A DNA stretch of 31,656 nt from UM-FILTER-42-9 sp038063775 (GCA_038063775.1 JBBTUK010000025.1:1-31656); one strand, 5' to 3'; counted from the stretch's first letter, positions 23,549 through 30,691 are shown. Numbers and translations: made by a program. The notes: generated by a model not told the origin, from the letters alone.

Positions 23549-24316
23549 TTATTTGCTGAAAATCACTTTTATCGGAAAAATTATTACTGCATTCCAGATT
23601 CTTTTTATACGCCTTGGCTGTTGGATGAGTCGCCAGAGCCATTCTAGGCCTATTTTCCGCATGAAAACCGGTGCTCGGTTGATCTTGTCAGTCAGATAGT
23701 CAAAACTTCCCCCAACGCCCATAGCTAGCCTTATTTTACTATTCTTCATTGATTTTAGCGAATGAAGGAATTTTTCCTGATATGGCGCGCCAAAATTACA
23801 AAAAACAATCGCACATTCATTAATATTGTTTCTGTCATTCCTGTGAAAACGGGAATCCAGTGAGAAACCTAAAATTGCGCGACTAGATTCCGGGTCAAGC
23901 CCGGAATGATAATCCATATTTATGCCACTTACTTTCAAGGTGGGGTAATTTTTCAAAATTGCGTCTCGGATTTCCTCCCATGTGCTCAGTCCCCTGCTGT
24001 TGGCCACCAGAAAATTTTTTAAATTATTTTTTTCGGCAAGTCTTAAAATTTCTTCCATTAAATCCGCGCCGGCTATTCTAAGGTTTAATTTTTCGCCGCT
24101 TCGCCAAGAAGCAACTTTAAGACCGAATCCGTCGGCGACATTCAAGTCGCAATTATTCAGGATATTCCTAAAGTCTTCATTCCTCCCCGCTTCTAAAATA
24201 AATTCCGGATTAATTGTCGCAATTTGATGGAACTTCTTTTCTCCTAAAAAGCTTCTGACTTTTTCAAGTATTTCTTTTTCGGATAAATTATCAATTCTAA
24301 CTCCAAGTATATTCAT
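23549..24316 (-). CDS. WecG/TagA/CpsF family glycosyltransferase (GT26)
   Basis: Predicted membrane-associated transferase that adds a ManNAc-type sugar to a lipid-linked acceptor; 255 aa. Family motifs in order: ATINPEFILEA (near 34), NVADGFGLKVASW (near 60), RIAGADLMEEIL (near 80), CNFGAPYQEKFLHSL (near 172), MGVGGSFDYLTDKINRAP (near 195) and LEWLWRLIQQPRRIKR (near 225). Between the last Rossmann strand (LKVSGINMD) and INECAIVF, residues about 136-161 are encoded by a dispersed palindrome, replacing the helix usually found there. A -10 box (24328-24333) lies just upstream with almost no leader. It is transcribed with gltX. Confidence 0.88.
   Translation of the reverse strand: MNILGVRIDNLSEKEILEKVRSFLGEKKFHQIATINPEFILEAGRNEDFRNILNNCDLNVADGFGLKVASWRSGEKLNLRIAGADLMEEILRLAEKNNLKNFLVANSRGLSTWEEIRDAILKNYPTLKVSGINMDYHSGLDPESSRAILGFSLDSRFHRNDRNNINECAIVFCNFGAPYQEKFLHSLKSMKNSKIRLAMGVGGSFDYLTDKINRAPVFMRKIGLEWLWRLIQQPRRIKRIWNAVIIFPIKVIFSK
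23834..23910. repeat. Palindromic element translated inside the WecG/TagA gene
   Basis: 77 bp whose ends are, reading outward to inward, GTCATTCCTGTGAAAACGGG and, on the other strand, ATCATTCCGGGCTTGACCCG. The reading frame passes through and gives YHSGLDPESS at one end and LDSRFHRNDRN at the other. The second arm matches the intergenic repeat at 129-184. Confidence 0.85.
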
Positions 24317-24327
24317 TACTTATGGCT

Positions 24328-24333
24328 ATTATA
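24328..24333 (-). promoter_or_regulatory. -10 box of the WecG/TagA gene
   Basis: TATAAT on the minus strand, 11 bases before the ATG, inside the palindromic TATATAACGTTATATA-like sequence; predicted leader about five bases. Confidence 0.4.
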
Positions 24334-24360
24334 TAACGTTATATGGCAGTAAATAATTTA

Positions 24361-24903
24361 TTAAGACAAGGGGCAACTTTCGATAATGGTGTATTCCGGT
24401 CCGTCACCTGAAAAATCACTAGCCATAACTTCAACGGACTCAACCGAAACAATCATGGTGAATTTTGAGAAAATTTCCGGTGTCTCTTTCAGGGCTTCCC
24501 ATTTATTTTTGCGGATCCGGCCGAGAGTTACGTGTGGACGAAAAGTTTTTTTGCTGGCCACAAAAATTCCTAAACTTTTTTCAATCTGCTCCTGCAGAAT
24601 TCTCAATTCTTCGCTGATCTTTCCGCTCAGCCAAACCATCTGCGGTTTTTCTTTGGTTGGACCCAGCAAAATCTCCTCAAATTCCAAATCAAAAACTTCG
24701 CTGTTTTTTACCGTTTCGCGGACTTTTTCGCAGATGCCGGCAACCAGGTCATCGCTGACATGGCCGAGAAAGTCAACCGTTATATGGAGATTTTTTTCTT
24801 TGGTCCATCGGACCGGTAAAGTCTGCTGTTGCGCGGTAAATTTAGATAGCCTTTTCTGGTCCTTTTCCGGGAGATTAATGCTGATAAAAATTTTCCTTTG
24901 CAT
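24361..24903 (-). CDS. thpR: RNA 2',3'-cyclic phosphodiesterase (2H family)
   Basis: 180-aa member of the 2H phosphoesterase (LigT/ThpR) family, which opens 2',3'-cyclic phosphates at RNA ends. Two H-x-T motifs define it: NLHITVDFLG (near residue 41) and FRPHVTLGRI (near 124). The N-terminus MQRKIFISINLPEK is typical and the length is normal for the family. Its promoter places the start of transcription on the ATG. It is the 5'-most gene of the minus-strand block and faces away from priA. Its natural RNA substrate is unknown. Confidence 0.9.
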   Translation of the reverse strand: MQRKIFISINLPEKDQKRLSKFTAQQQTLPVRWTKEKNLHITVDFLGHVSDDLVAGICEKVRETVKNSEVFDLEFEEILLGPTKEKPQMVWLSGKISEELRILQEQIEKSLGIFVASKKTFRPHVTLGRIRKNKWEALKETPEIFSKFTMIVSVESVEVMASDFSGDGPEYTIIESCPLS

Positions 24904-24909
24904 AGCCTT

Positions 24910-24938
24910 AGAATACTTTAAAATGAGCGTAATTGCAA
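24910..24938 (-). promoter_or_regulatory. Candidate leaderless promoter of thpR
   Basis: On the minus strand TTGCAA (24933-24938), a 17-base spacer and TATTCT (24910-24915), exactly six bases before the ATG at 24903. Confidence 0.45.
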
Positions 24939-24970
24939 TGTTTCTGGTTTATTTTTGTATGATTTGATGC

Positions 24971-24985
24971 TATTGTTAGATTATG
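24971..24985 (+). promoter_or_regulatory. Possible extended -10 and start codon of priA before the gap
   Basis: TGC-TATTGT (box 24971-24976) lies six bases before ATG at 24983, which opens MKEK before the Ns begin. Given the PriA frame emerging on the other side of the gap, this is the likely priA start. Its spacing matches the other leaderless candidates. Confidence 0.35.
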
Positions 24986-24995
24986 AAAGAAAAAG

Positions 24996-25095
24996 NNNNN
25001 NNNNNNNNNNNNNNNNNNNNNNNNNNNNNNNNNNNNNNNNNNNNNNNNNNNNNNNNNNNNNNNNNNNNNNNNNNNNNNNNNNNNNNNNNNNNNNN
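24996..25095. other. Assembly gap of 100 N
   Basis: A run of exactly 100 N, a typical placeholder, so its true length is unknown. It removes most of the PriA N-terminal domain; judged by family length roughly 70-90 codons should be missing. Confidence 0.95.
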
Positions 25096-26891
25096 TTAAA
25101 CTTGCCCAATTTATTTCCAATTATTACATTTCACCGCTTGGCATAGTCCTAAAATCTTTTGTGCCCAAGAGAGTGAAGGCGCGAAACCCACAACCCACAA
25201 CCCATAACCCACAACCCATAACCCACAACCCGATTATTTTAACGAAAGATCAGCAGAAAGCGGTTGATGAAATTACCGAAAAGGCTTCAGGTTCCAGGTT
25301 GCAGGATACGGGATACTATTTGTTCGGTCCGGCCGGTTCGGGCAAAACTGAAGTCTATATTAACGCAATCTTGAAACTTGAGAACCGCGATCCGCAATGT
25401 CAATTTTTAATTTTGTTGCCAGAACTAACGCTGACGCCACAAGCCCTAGAAAGATACGGCGCATATTTTAAATCTGAGGAGATAGTTACTTTGCATAGCA
25501 AAATTTCTAAAGGAGAATTTTATTCGTCCTGGAAAAAAATCAGATCCGGTGAAGCAAAAATAATTATCGGCTCGCGGATGGCAGTGTTCGCTCCATTCAA
25601 AAAACTGGGTTTGGTAGTCATTGACGAAGAGCAGGATATGTCGTTCAAGCAATGGGATATGAATCCGCGTTACGACGCCCGGACTGTCGCTGAAAAACTG
25701 GCCCAATTGCATCAGGCAAAAATAGTTTTCGGATCAGCCACGCCCAGCATCGAATTTTTTTATAAAGCCGAAAAGGGGAAATATCATTTGCTCACTCTCC
25801 CCTACCTCAAAATTCCTCCAAAAATAGAACCGCAATTGCCGGAAATTGTTTTGGTTGATTCAAAAAAAGAACGCTGGCAAAACCTGCCTGCCGGTAGGCA
25901 AGGAAATTATTCTTCAATTTCCAAAAAACTGCAATCCGAAATCGGTTACGCGCTCGGACATGATCTCCAGGTGATCCTTTTCATAAATCGCCAAGGGATG
26001 AGCAGTTTTTCCCTTTGTACGGCCTGCAAGAGCGTCCTAAAATGTCCCCGATGCGATCGGGCCTTGGTTTATGACCGGGACGGAGCGTATGTATGTCTCC
26101 ATTGTTCGTATAAAACTTCGATTACACCGCAATGTTCCAAGTGTAAAGGCCTGGCATTTTCCAATATTGGAGTTGGAACGCAAAAAGTGGAAAGAGAAAT
26201 TCAAAATTTGTTTCCTTCCGCCAGGATTGCCAGAGCCGACCAACAGAGCGTGAAAGAAGCGGGTTTTCAGGAAAAAATTTATCGAAACTTTTCTGCCAGA
26301 AAAATTGATATCTTGATCGGAACTCAGATGATTTCCAAAGGCTGGGATTTGCCAAATGTGTCCCTCATTGGTATCATTGACGCGGATAATATGCTTTCTT
26401 TACCGGATTTTTCCGCCAATATGAGGGCCTATCAAAACATTGTCCAGGTTTCCGGCAGGACTGGAAGGCCGAATTCAAAATGGAGAGGCCTGGTTTTGAT
26501 TCAGACCTTTAATCCGGAGAGCGGGATAATGCGCCTTATCGCTGAAAAAGACTTTAGAAAGTTATACGAAATGGAAATAAAGGAAAGAAAAGCTTTGCGC
26601 TTACCCCCTTTTGGCCGGCTTGTAAAATTTATTTTTCAAGATTATAATTTAAAAAACGTGGACTCCGAAACAAGCCGAGTTTACGGCCTTTTGCGGGAAA
26701 AGAATTTTACGAATACGATAATTTCTGAGCCACATACGGCCTTTGTTGCGAAAATTCGGGGGCGTTTCAGAAAGCAAATTATTTTAAAATTGATAAAAAA
26801 TGACGGTGAGTTGCCGCAGGAGTTGAGAAAAATATTAAATTTTCTGCCCACTGGCTGGATAATTGATATGGACCCGATCTCAATAATTTAA
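25096..26891 (+). CDS. priA: Primosomal protein N' (PriA helicase), 5' end in assembly gap
   Basis: Superfamily 2 helicase that restarts stalled replication forks. The frame is open from the gap edge, and LAQFISNYYISPLGIVLKSF is the end of the PriA 3'-end-binding domain, so the GTG at 25161 is not the true start. Helicase motifs: GPAGSGKTEVY (Walker A), VIDEEQDMS (DEEQ, usually DEEH), GSATPSIE, and VSGRTGRPN (motif VI). Eight cysteines in four CxxC pairs (CTACKSVLKCPRC, then CLHC and CSKC) form the zinc-binding insert. The winged-helix domain normally found before the helicase is missing and replaced by a Asn-Pro-Thr-His-rich linker from a heptamer repeat (25185-25231). An in-frame palindrome encodes LPAGRQG. 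Confidence 0.93.
25185..25231 (+). repeat. Heptanucleotide tandem repeat in priA
   Basis: Six full copies and one partial copy of AACCCAY (AACCCAC or AACCCAT). Three units make 21 bases, so the protein repeats with a seven-residue period (NPQPTTH, NPQPITH). Gain or loss of one unit would shift the reading frame. Confidence 0.9.
25883..25903. repeat. Short palindrome in priA (LPAGRQG type)
   Basis: CCTGCCTGCC / GGTAGGCAAGG, an imperfect palindrome of 21 bases read as LPAGRQG. From memory this translated motif recurs in unrelated proteins of Parcubacteria-like genomes. Confidence 0.7.
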
Positions 26892-26893
26892 AT

Positions 26894-27034
26894 TTATGCC
26901 CAGTAGTGAAATTTCGACCACTCGCCTTGCGAGTAAGATGGGCATAAGGCAGCAGAGTACAAATTAATCAAACTAGAAACGATTTTCGACAATTTGTATG
27001 AGAATAAATTGTCGAAATTCTACTACCGGGTATG
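26894..27034. repeat. Intergenic inverted-repeat element, GTAGT family, copy C
   Basis: 141 bp between priA and def. The left end is TTATGCCCAGTAGTGAAATT; the right end on the other strand is CATACCCGGTAGTAGAATTT. The interior has ACTCGC / GCGAGT (26920-26934) and a perfect 11-bp hairpin TTCGACAATTT / AAATTGTCGAA (26985-27016). The right end includes the def start codon (27032-27034). Confidence 0.8.
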
Positions 27035-27502
27035 GCTATCCTACCAATACGCTTATATCCTGATCCGATTCTTCAAAAGAAAGCGAAAAAAATAACAGAT
27101 GCGAAAAGCCCGGAAATACAGGAGCTCCTCTTTGATATGCTTGAAACGATGGATGCAACCACTAATTGTCTCGGCTTGGCCGCGCCCCAGGTGGGAAAAT
27201 CCTTGCAAATGTCAGTCATAAAATTTGCAGGTAAAACTTTTGTCCTTATTAATCCGAAGATAAAGTCCAAGTCTTGGAAAAAAATCGTCAGCGAAGAAGG
27301 CTGTCTTTCTTTCCCGGGATTGTTCATTCCGGTGAAAAGGTATGCTAAAGTGAAAGTAGCGGTTCAGGATCAAACGGGGAAAGCCCGGGTTATTTCCGGA
27401 GAAGCGCTGCTCGGCAGAGCACTGCAGCATGAAATTGATCATCTCAATGGGATTGTTTTTACAAAAAGAAAAAGCCGGCAAAAGCCGCAGAAAATAAAAT
27501 AA
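27032..27502 (+). CDS. def: Peptide deformylase
   Basis: Metal enzyme that removes the formyl group from new proteins; 156 aa. All three family motifs are present: CLGLAAPQVG (near residue 47), SEEGCLSFPG with the metal-binding cysteine (near 91) and LQHEIDHLNGIVF with the two metal-binding histidines (near 132). The protein is slightly short at the C-terminus with a basic tail (KKRKSRQKPQKIK-like). No Shine-Dalgarno sequence precedes the ATG; the bases ACTACCGGGT of repeat copy C do. It is followed seven bases later by fmt, the usual functional partner. Confidence 0.96.
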   Translation: MAILPIRLYPDPILQKKAKKITDAKSPEIQELLFDMLETMDATTNCLGLAAPQVGKSLQMSVIKFAGKTFVLINPKIKSKSWKKIVSEEGCLSFPGLFIPVKRYAKVKVAVQDQTGKARVISGEALLGRALQHEIDHLNGIVFTKRKSRQKPQKIK

Positions 27503-27509
27503 AAAAAAT

Positions 27510-28472
27510 ATGCCAAACAAAGCAATAAAACTGCGAACAATTTTCATGGGAACATCGGAGTTCGCCGCGGAAATATTAGAGTCCCTCATTACCACCGGCT
27601 ATAATATAGTCTCGGTGTATACCCAACCCGATAAAAAGGCTGGGCGGGAACAAGAAGTAAAAAAATCAGCCGTCAAAATACTGGCTGATAAGAACAAACT
27701 GCCAGTTTTTCAGCCGAGCAAGTTCAATGAATCTGTTATCGAAGAATTAAGAGTCCAAAAACCGGACCTCATCATTCTGGCGGCCTATGGAAAAATAATT
27801 CCGGCTTCGGTTTTAAGCCTCCCCGGCTTTGGGGCGCTGAATGTGCATGCTTCGCTTTTGCCGAAATACCGAGGGCCCTCTCCGATTCAAAACGCGCTGC
27901 TTAATGGCGAAAAGGAAACCGGAGTTACCCTGATGCTTATGGATGAAAAAATTGATACGGGAGACATTCTTGGTCAGAAAAAGACCGCTATCGATAAAAA
28001 TGAAACGGCGCAAGAGCTTGCAAAAAAATTAGCGAAAATTTCTTCCGCGCTGCTGCTAAAAACCATCCCGCTTTGGATAGAAAGAAAAATAACCCCTCAA
28101 AAGCAAAATGATTCCCAGGCCACCCTTTGCCAGTTAATTGAAAAGGAAGATGGGAAAATAATTTGGGCGGAAGACGCCGAGACCATCTATAATCTTTTTC
28201 GGGCCTTTACTCCATGGCCCGGAATTTTTGCTTATTGGGAGGGAGAAAGCGGGCCCAGGCGGATTAAATTAAATAAGATAGGCTTTCTTAAAAATAACCC
28301 TGAGACAAAACATCATATAGGGGAAATATTCCAAATCGGCGAGAAAATCGGCGTCCAATGCAATCTTGGCGTCGTCATTTTAGAAGAAGTTCAGCTGGAA
28401 GGAAAAACTAACATGAAAATAGAAGAATTCATGAACGGCTACCAAAATTTTATCGGCAGCATCTTAAAATAA
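27510..28472 (+). CDS. fmt: Methionyl-tRNA formyltransferase
   Basis: Transfers a formyl group from 10-formyl-THF to initiator Met-tRNA; 320 aa. The N-terminal formyltransferase domain begins LRTIFMGTSEFAAEILESL and has LAAYGKIIPASVLSLPGFGA. The catalytic region is LNVHASLLPKYRGPSPIQ (Asn and His), then DTGDILGQ with the catalytic Asp. The C-terminal OB-fold domain covers about residues 200-315. The start MPNKAIK lies seven bases after def without an obvious ribosome-binding site, so translational coupling is likely. The def-fmt pair confirms formylated initiation in this organism. Confidence 0.96.
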   Translation: MPNKAIKLRTIFMGTSEFAAEILESLITTGYNIVSVYTQPDKKAGREQEVKKSAVKILADKNKLPVFQPSKFNESVIEELRVQKPDLIILAAYGKIIPASVLSLPGFGALNVHASLLPKYRGPSPIQNALLNGEKETGVTLMLMDEKIDTGDILGQKKTAIDKNETAQELAKKLAKISSALLLKTIPLWIERKITPQKQNDSQATLCQLIEKEDGKIIWAEDAETIYNLFRAFTPWPGIFAYWEGESGPRRIKLNKIGFLKNNPETKHHIGEIFQIGEKIGVQCNLGVVILEEVQLEGKTNMKIEEFMNGYQNFIGSILK

Positions 28473-28477
28473 CCTCT

Positions 28478-29299
28478 GTGGAAAACAAATTAACTAAAAA
28501 TAAGAATATTTTGGCCCTGGCAATTGGATTTTTTTTGATTGTTTTTGTGGCTCTAGCAACTTTTATCAGGCCTTCTTTCAAGGAAAAAAAACCGATTGCT
28601 CCCGATACGTCCCAGCCTAAAGCAAGTGTGGGAAAAGCGCGAGGCATTGAAAGTGATGAACTTTCCAAAAAAATGATCACGCAAACAGATTTAACGATAA
28701 TCGACATCAGAGGCGAAAGCGATTTTAACAAAGAACATATTATAAACTCAAAAAATATTACGGCTTCGGCACTGGCTGATGCCCTGCCGTCTCTGGATAA
28801 GGAGAAAATATATGTGGTGGTATCGGACATTCTTTCCGCGCAAGACATTTCTTATATGGAAAAAATTTTCCAAGACAATGGATTTGAAAATTATTTTTAT
28901 TTGATCGGCGGTTTTCCCGCCTGGAAAAATAAATACAACCCGACTTTGTCGGCAGGAAATCCCGAATCCTTTGTTGATCAGTCAAAAGTCACCTATATCA
29001 AAGCGGACGAACTAAAGCAGCTCTTGGACAGTAATAGCAACGTATTTATAGTTGATCTCAGAAAAAGCGGCCAATTCAGCGCCGGTCACATCAAGAATGC
29101 CGTAAATATCTTCCTGGATGATCTGGAAACACAGACGGACAAAATCATTCCTGGAAAAAAGATCATCCTTTATGATAACGACGGACTTTGGGCCTTTAAG
29201 GGCGCGGTGCGCCTTTATGATTTGGGAATTTTCAATGTTTTTGCGCTTTCCGATGGGCTAGATGCGTGGAAAAAGAAAGGTTTTGAAATCGTAAAATAA
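28478..29299 (+). CDS. Membrane-anchored tandem rhodanese-fold protein, catalytic cysteines absent
   Basis: 273 aa starting at GTG (28478), five bases after fmt. One membrane helix (about 9-29, LALAIGFFLIVFVALATF) is followed by two rhodanese-like domains. The first (about 55-150) has TIIDIRGESDFNKEHIINSK and ends GGFPAWKNKYNP. The second (about 170-272) has FIVDLRKSGQFSAGHIKNAV and ends SDGLDAWKKKGFEI. The active-site loop cysteine is missing in both: the first reads VVVSDILS and the second ILYDNDG. It is therefore probably a binding or structural protein on the outside of the membrane rather than a sulfurtransferase. No terminator is seen before the convergent next gene. Confidence 0.82.
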   Translation: MENKLTKNKNILALAIGFFLIVFVALATFIRPSFKEKKPIAPDTSQPKASVGKARGIESDELSKKMITQTDLTIIDIRGESDFNKEHIINSKNITASALADALPSLDKEKIYVVVSDILSAQDISYMEKIFQDNGFENYFYLIGGFPAWKNKYNPTLSAGNPESFVDQSKVTYIKADELKQLLDSNSNVFIVDLRKSGQFSAGHIKNAVNIFLDDLETQTDKIIPGKKIILYDNDGLWAFKGAVRLYDLGIFNVFALSDGLDAWKKKGFEIVK

Positions 29300-29335
29300 T
29301 TTATTCTAAATTTTTTCCGATTTTCAATTTAATTT

Positions 29336-30016
29336 TCAGTCCAATATGTGATCGGCATAGGAGAAGACGAAGAGCGCTTGCGAAGCTAGCACCCTCATCA
29401 TTTCAATGGTTTTTTCCTCTTGTCCCACATAGCCCTTCACTATCAGGTAGCACTTAATGTGTTTTATTTGTTGATGCGACAAGAAAATGAAAAAATTGTC
29501 AGTTTTTTTCGTCCCTATATTGCTTCTCAGTTCTACCAAATCCTTGTTCTTGATTTCGCAGGAACACTCCGGCATCCTGATTTCTCTTTCCAAATTTTTA
29601 TTGTTTGTGTTTATAAATCGCAAGAGAGCGCAATCAGCTTTCATCAAGAATTTTGCTGCGTCCATGATGGTATGGTAAATTTCCGTTTCCTTTTTTTTGG
29701 TTAGATTTGTTTTTTCCGTAAGCCCCAAGGCGATATTCATTAAAATATCCATTTTCCGGTTCACTTCGCCGATATAACTGTAGGAATCAACCAAGTCTTT
29801 AATAGTCTGGTCAATCGTCTTTTTATCTTTTATTTTTTCCTTCTTTTGTAGGAATAATTGATAATCCTGCCAGATAAAAAACAGGAATCCGGCTATTCCC
29901 AGTAAAAAAATGAGCATTTCTTCTGTTCGCTTTTCCGACAAAAAATAAAAATCTTTGCGTATGATGTCCGGGGCTAAAACTGCCAGTACGAAAATTATGA
30001 GATAGAGCCAATACAT
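29336..30016 (-). CDS. Two-helix membrane protein with GAF-like cytoplasmic domain
   Basis: 226 aa, no family I can name with certainty. Two hydrophobic segments (about 2-20, YWLYLIIFVLAVLAP, and 33-52, MLIFLLGIAGFLFFIW) are followed by a charged coiled-coil linker (about 55-85). The alpha/beta domain has IYHTIMDAAKFLMKADCALLRF, then a polar middle and VGQEEKTIEMMRVLASQALFVF at the end, an arrangement resembling a GAF sensor domain. No kinase, cyclase or phosphatase output domain is attached. It is the last gene of the obg-DUF1003-DUF5652 block and could be a sensor or scaffold. The GAF assignment rests on pattern only. Confidence 0.6.
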   Translation of the reverse strand: MYWLYLIIFVLAVLAPDIIRKDFYFLSEKRTEEMLIFLLGIAGFLFFIWQDYQLFLQKKEKIKDKKTIDQTIKDLVDSYSYIGEVNRKMDILMNIALGLTEKTNLTKKKETEIYHTIMDAAKFLMKADCALLRFINTNNKNLEREIRMPECSCEIKNKDLVELRSNIGTKKTDNFFIFLSHQQIKHIKCYLIVKGYVGQEEKTIEMMRVLASQALFVFSYADHILD

Positions 30017-30045
30017 CCCGTTTTCTCTAATTTTTTACTTTAAAA

Positions 30046-30255
30046 TTACTCTGCGGCATCACCCTTTTTTCCGGAAAAAAAGAAAATATATAGAATCTCA
30101 AGAATGGCCAGTGTGCTGACAATCAAAATAACAATAAACCAGCTCCGATCTCCGCGTCTCGCGGCCTTCCAAAGCGCAATGCCCTTCCAAGGAATGGTCC
30201 ACAGAGCAGAAAGTATCAAAACTAATGTTAAGTTTTTGGCAATTATTTCAGGCAT
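30046..30255 (-). CDS. DUF5652 family small membrane protein
   Basis: 69 aa with two membrane segments (about 8-24 and 40-59) joined by the conserved short loop WKGIALWKAARRGDRSWF. This loop and the final LEILYIFFFSGKK are the pattern I associate with DUF5652, small proteins common in Parcubacteria-like genomes. Function unknown. It lies six bases downstream of the DUF1003 gene, so the two are probably co-transcribed. Both ends have short charged tails, and no catalytic residues are apparent. Confidence 0.75.
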   Translation of the reverse strand: MPEIIAKNLTLVLILSALWTIPWKGIALWKAARRGDRSWFIVILIVSTLAILEILYIFFFSGKKGDAAE

Positions 30256-30261
30256 TTTGTG

Positions 30262-30657
30262 CTATTTTCCGGATTTTAATATTTCCAAAATTTTGTCCAA
30301 TTTTTCGCTTTCAATCCGCTTGAGATGTTCCTGGAGCTGCTCAATTTCTCTTTCGGCTTTGCGGTCAGTGGCCAAGTCGAGAGCGGCTTTTTTCCGATCC
30401 CTTTCCGCGGCCCGATTATCACTCATCAAAATTATTGGCGCGGCATAAGCGGCTTGGAATCCGACTACTAGGTTCAGTAAAATAAAAGGAAATGGATCCC
30501 AGTGTTTAGTAAAAGCAACAACATTTAAAATTATCCAAAAAGCAAAAAAAATTGTCTGGAAAATAAGAAACTTCCAACTTCCTAAGAAAGCTGTAAATTT
30601 ATCCGCAGATTTCTTTTCTAGGCTCAAATTTTCCCTAGAGTCCCTGCTATTATCCAT
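30262..30657 (-). CDS. DUF1003 family membrane protein
   Basis: 131 aa. Two membrane helices (about 28-48, FLIFQTIFFAFWIILNVVAF, and 56-76) are followed by the family core PFILLNLVVGFQAAYAAPII and LMSDNRAAERDRKKAALDL. A charged coiled-coil C-terminus (about 92-131) ends the protein. This is the usual DUF1003 plan; the function of the family is unsettled. Its promoter predicts a leaderless mRNA beginning on the ATG, and DUF5652 follows. Nothing is missing relative to the family. Confidence 0.85.
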   Translation of the reverse strand: MDNSRDSRENLSLEKKSADKFTAFLGSWKFLIFQTIFFAFWIILNVVAFTKHWDPFPFILLNLVVGFQAAYAAPIILMSDNRAAERDRKKAALDLATDRKAEREIEQLQEHLKRIESEKLDKILEILKSGK

Positions 30658-30663
30658 ATTTTT

Positions 30664-30691
30664 ATTATAGCATGGGTAAAAAATTTGACAA
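30664..30691 (-). promoter_or_regulatory. Leaderless promoter of the DUF1003 gene
   Basis: On the minus strand TTGTCA (30686-30691), a 16-base spacer and TATAAT (30664-30669), exactly six bases before the ATG at 30657, so the transcript should begin at the start codon. Confidence 0.65.

Noticed and set aside
25161..25163. GTG as the priA start
   Set aside because: The frame is open upstream to the gap and encodes the conserved YYISPLGIVLKSF of PriA, so the gene begins earlier.
25185..25231. CRISPR-like or telomere-like array
   Set aside because: Units are contiguous seven-base repeats without spacers and lie inside a coding frame.
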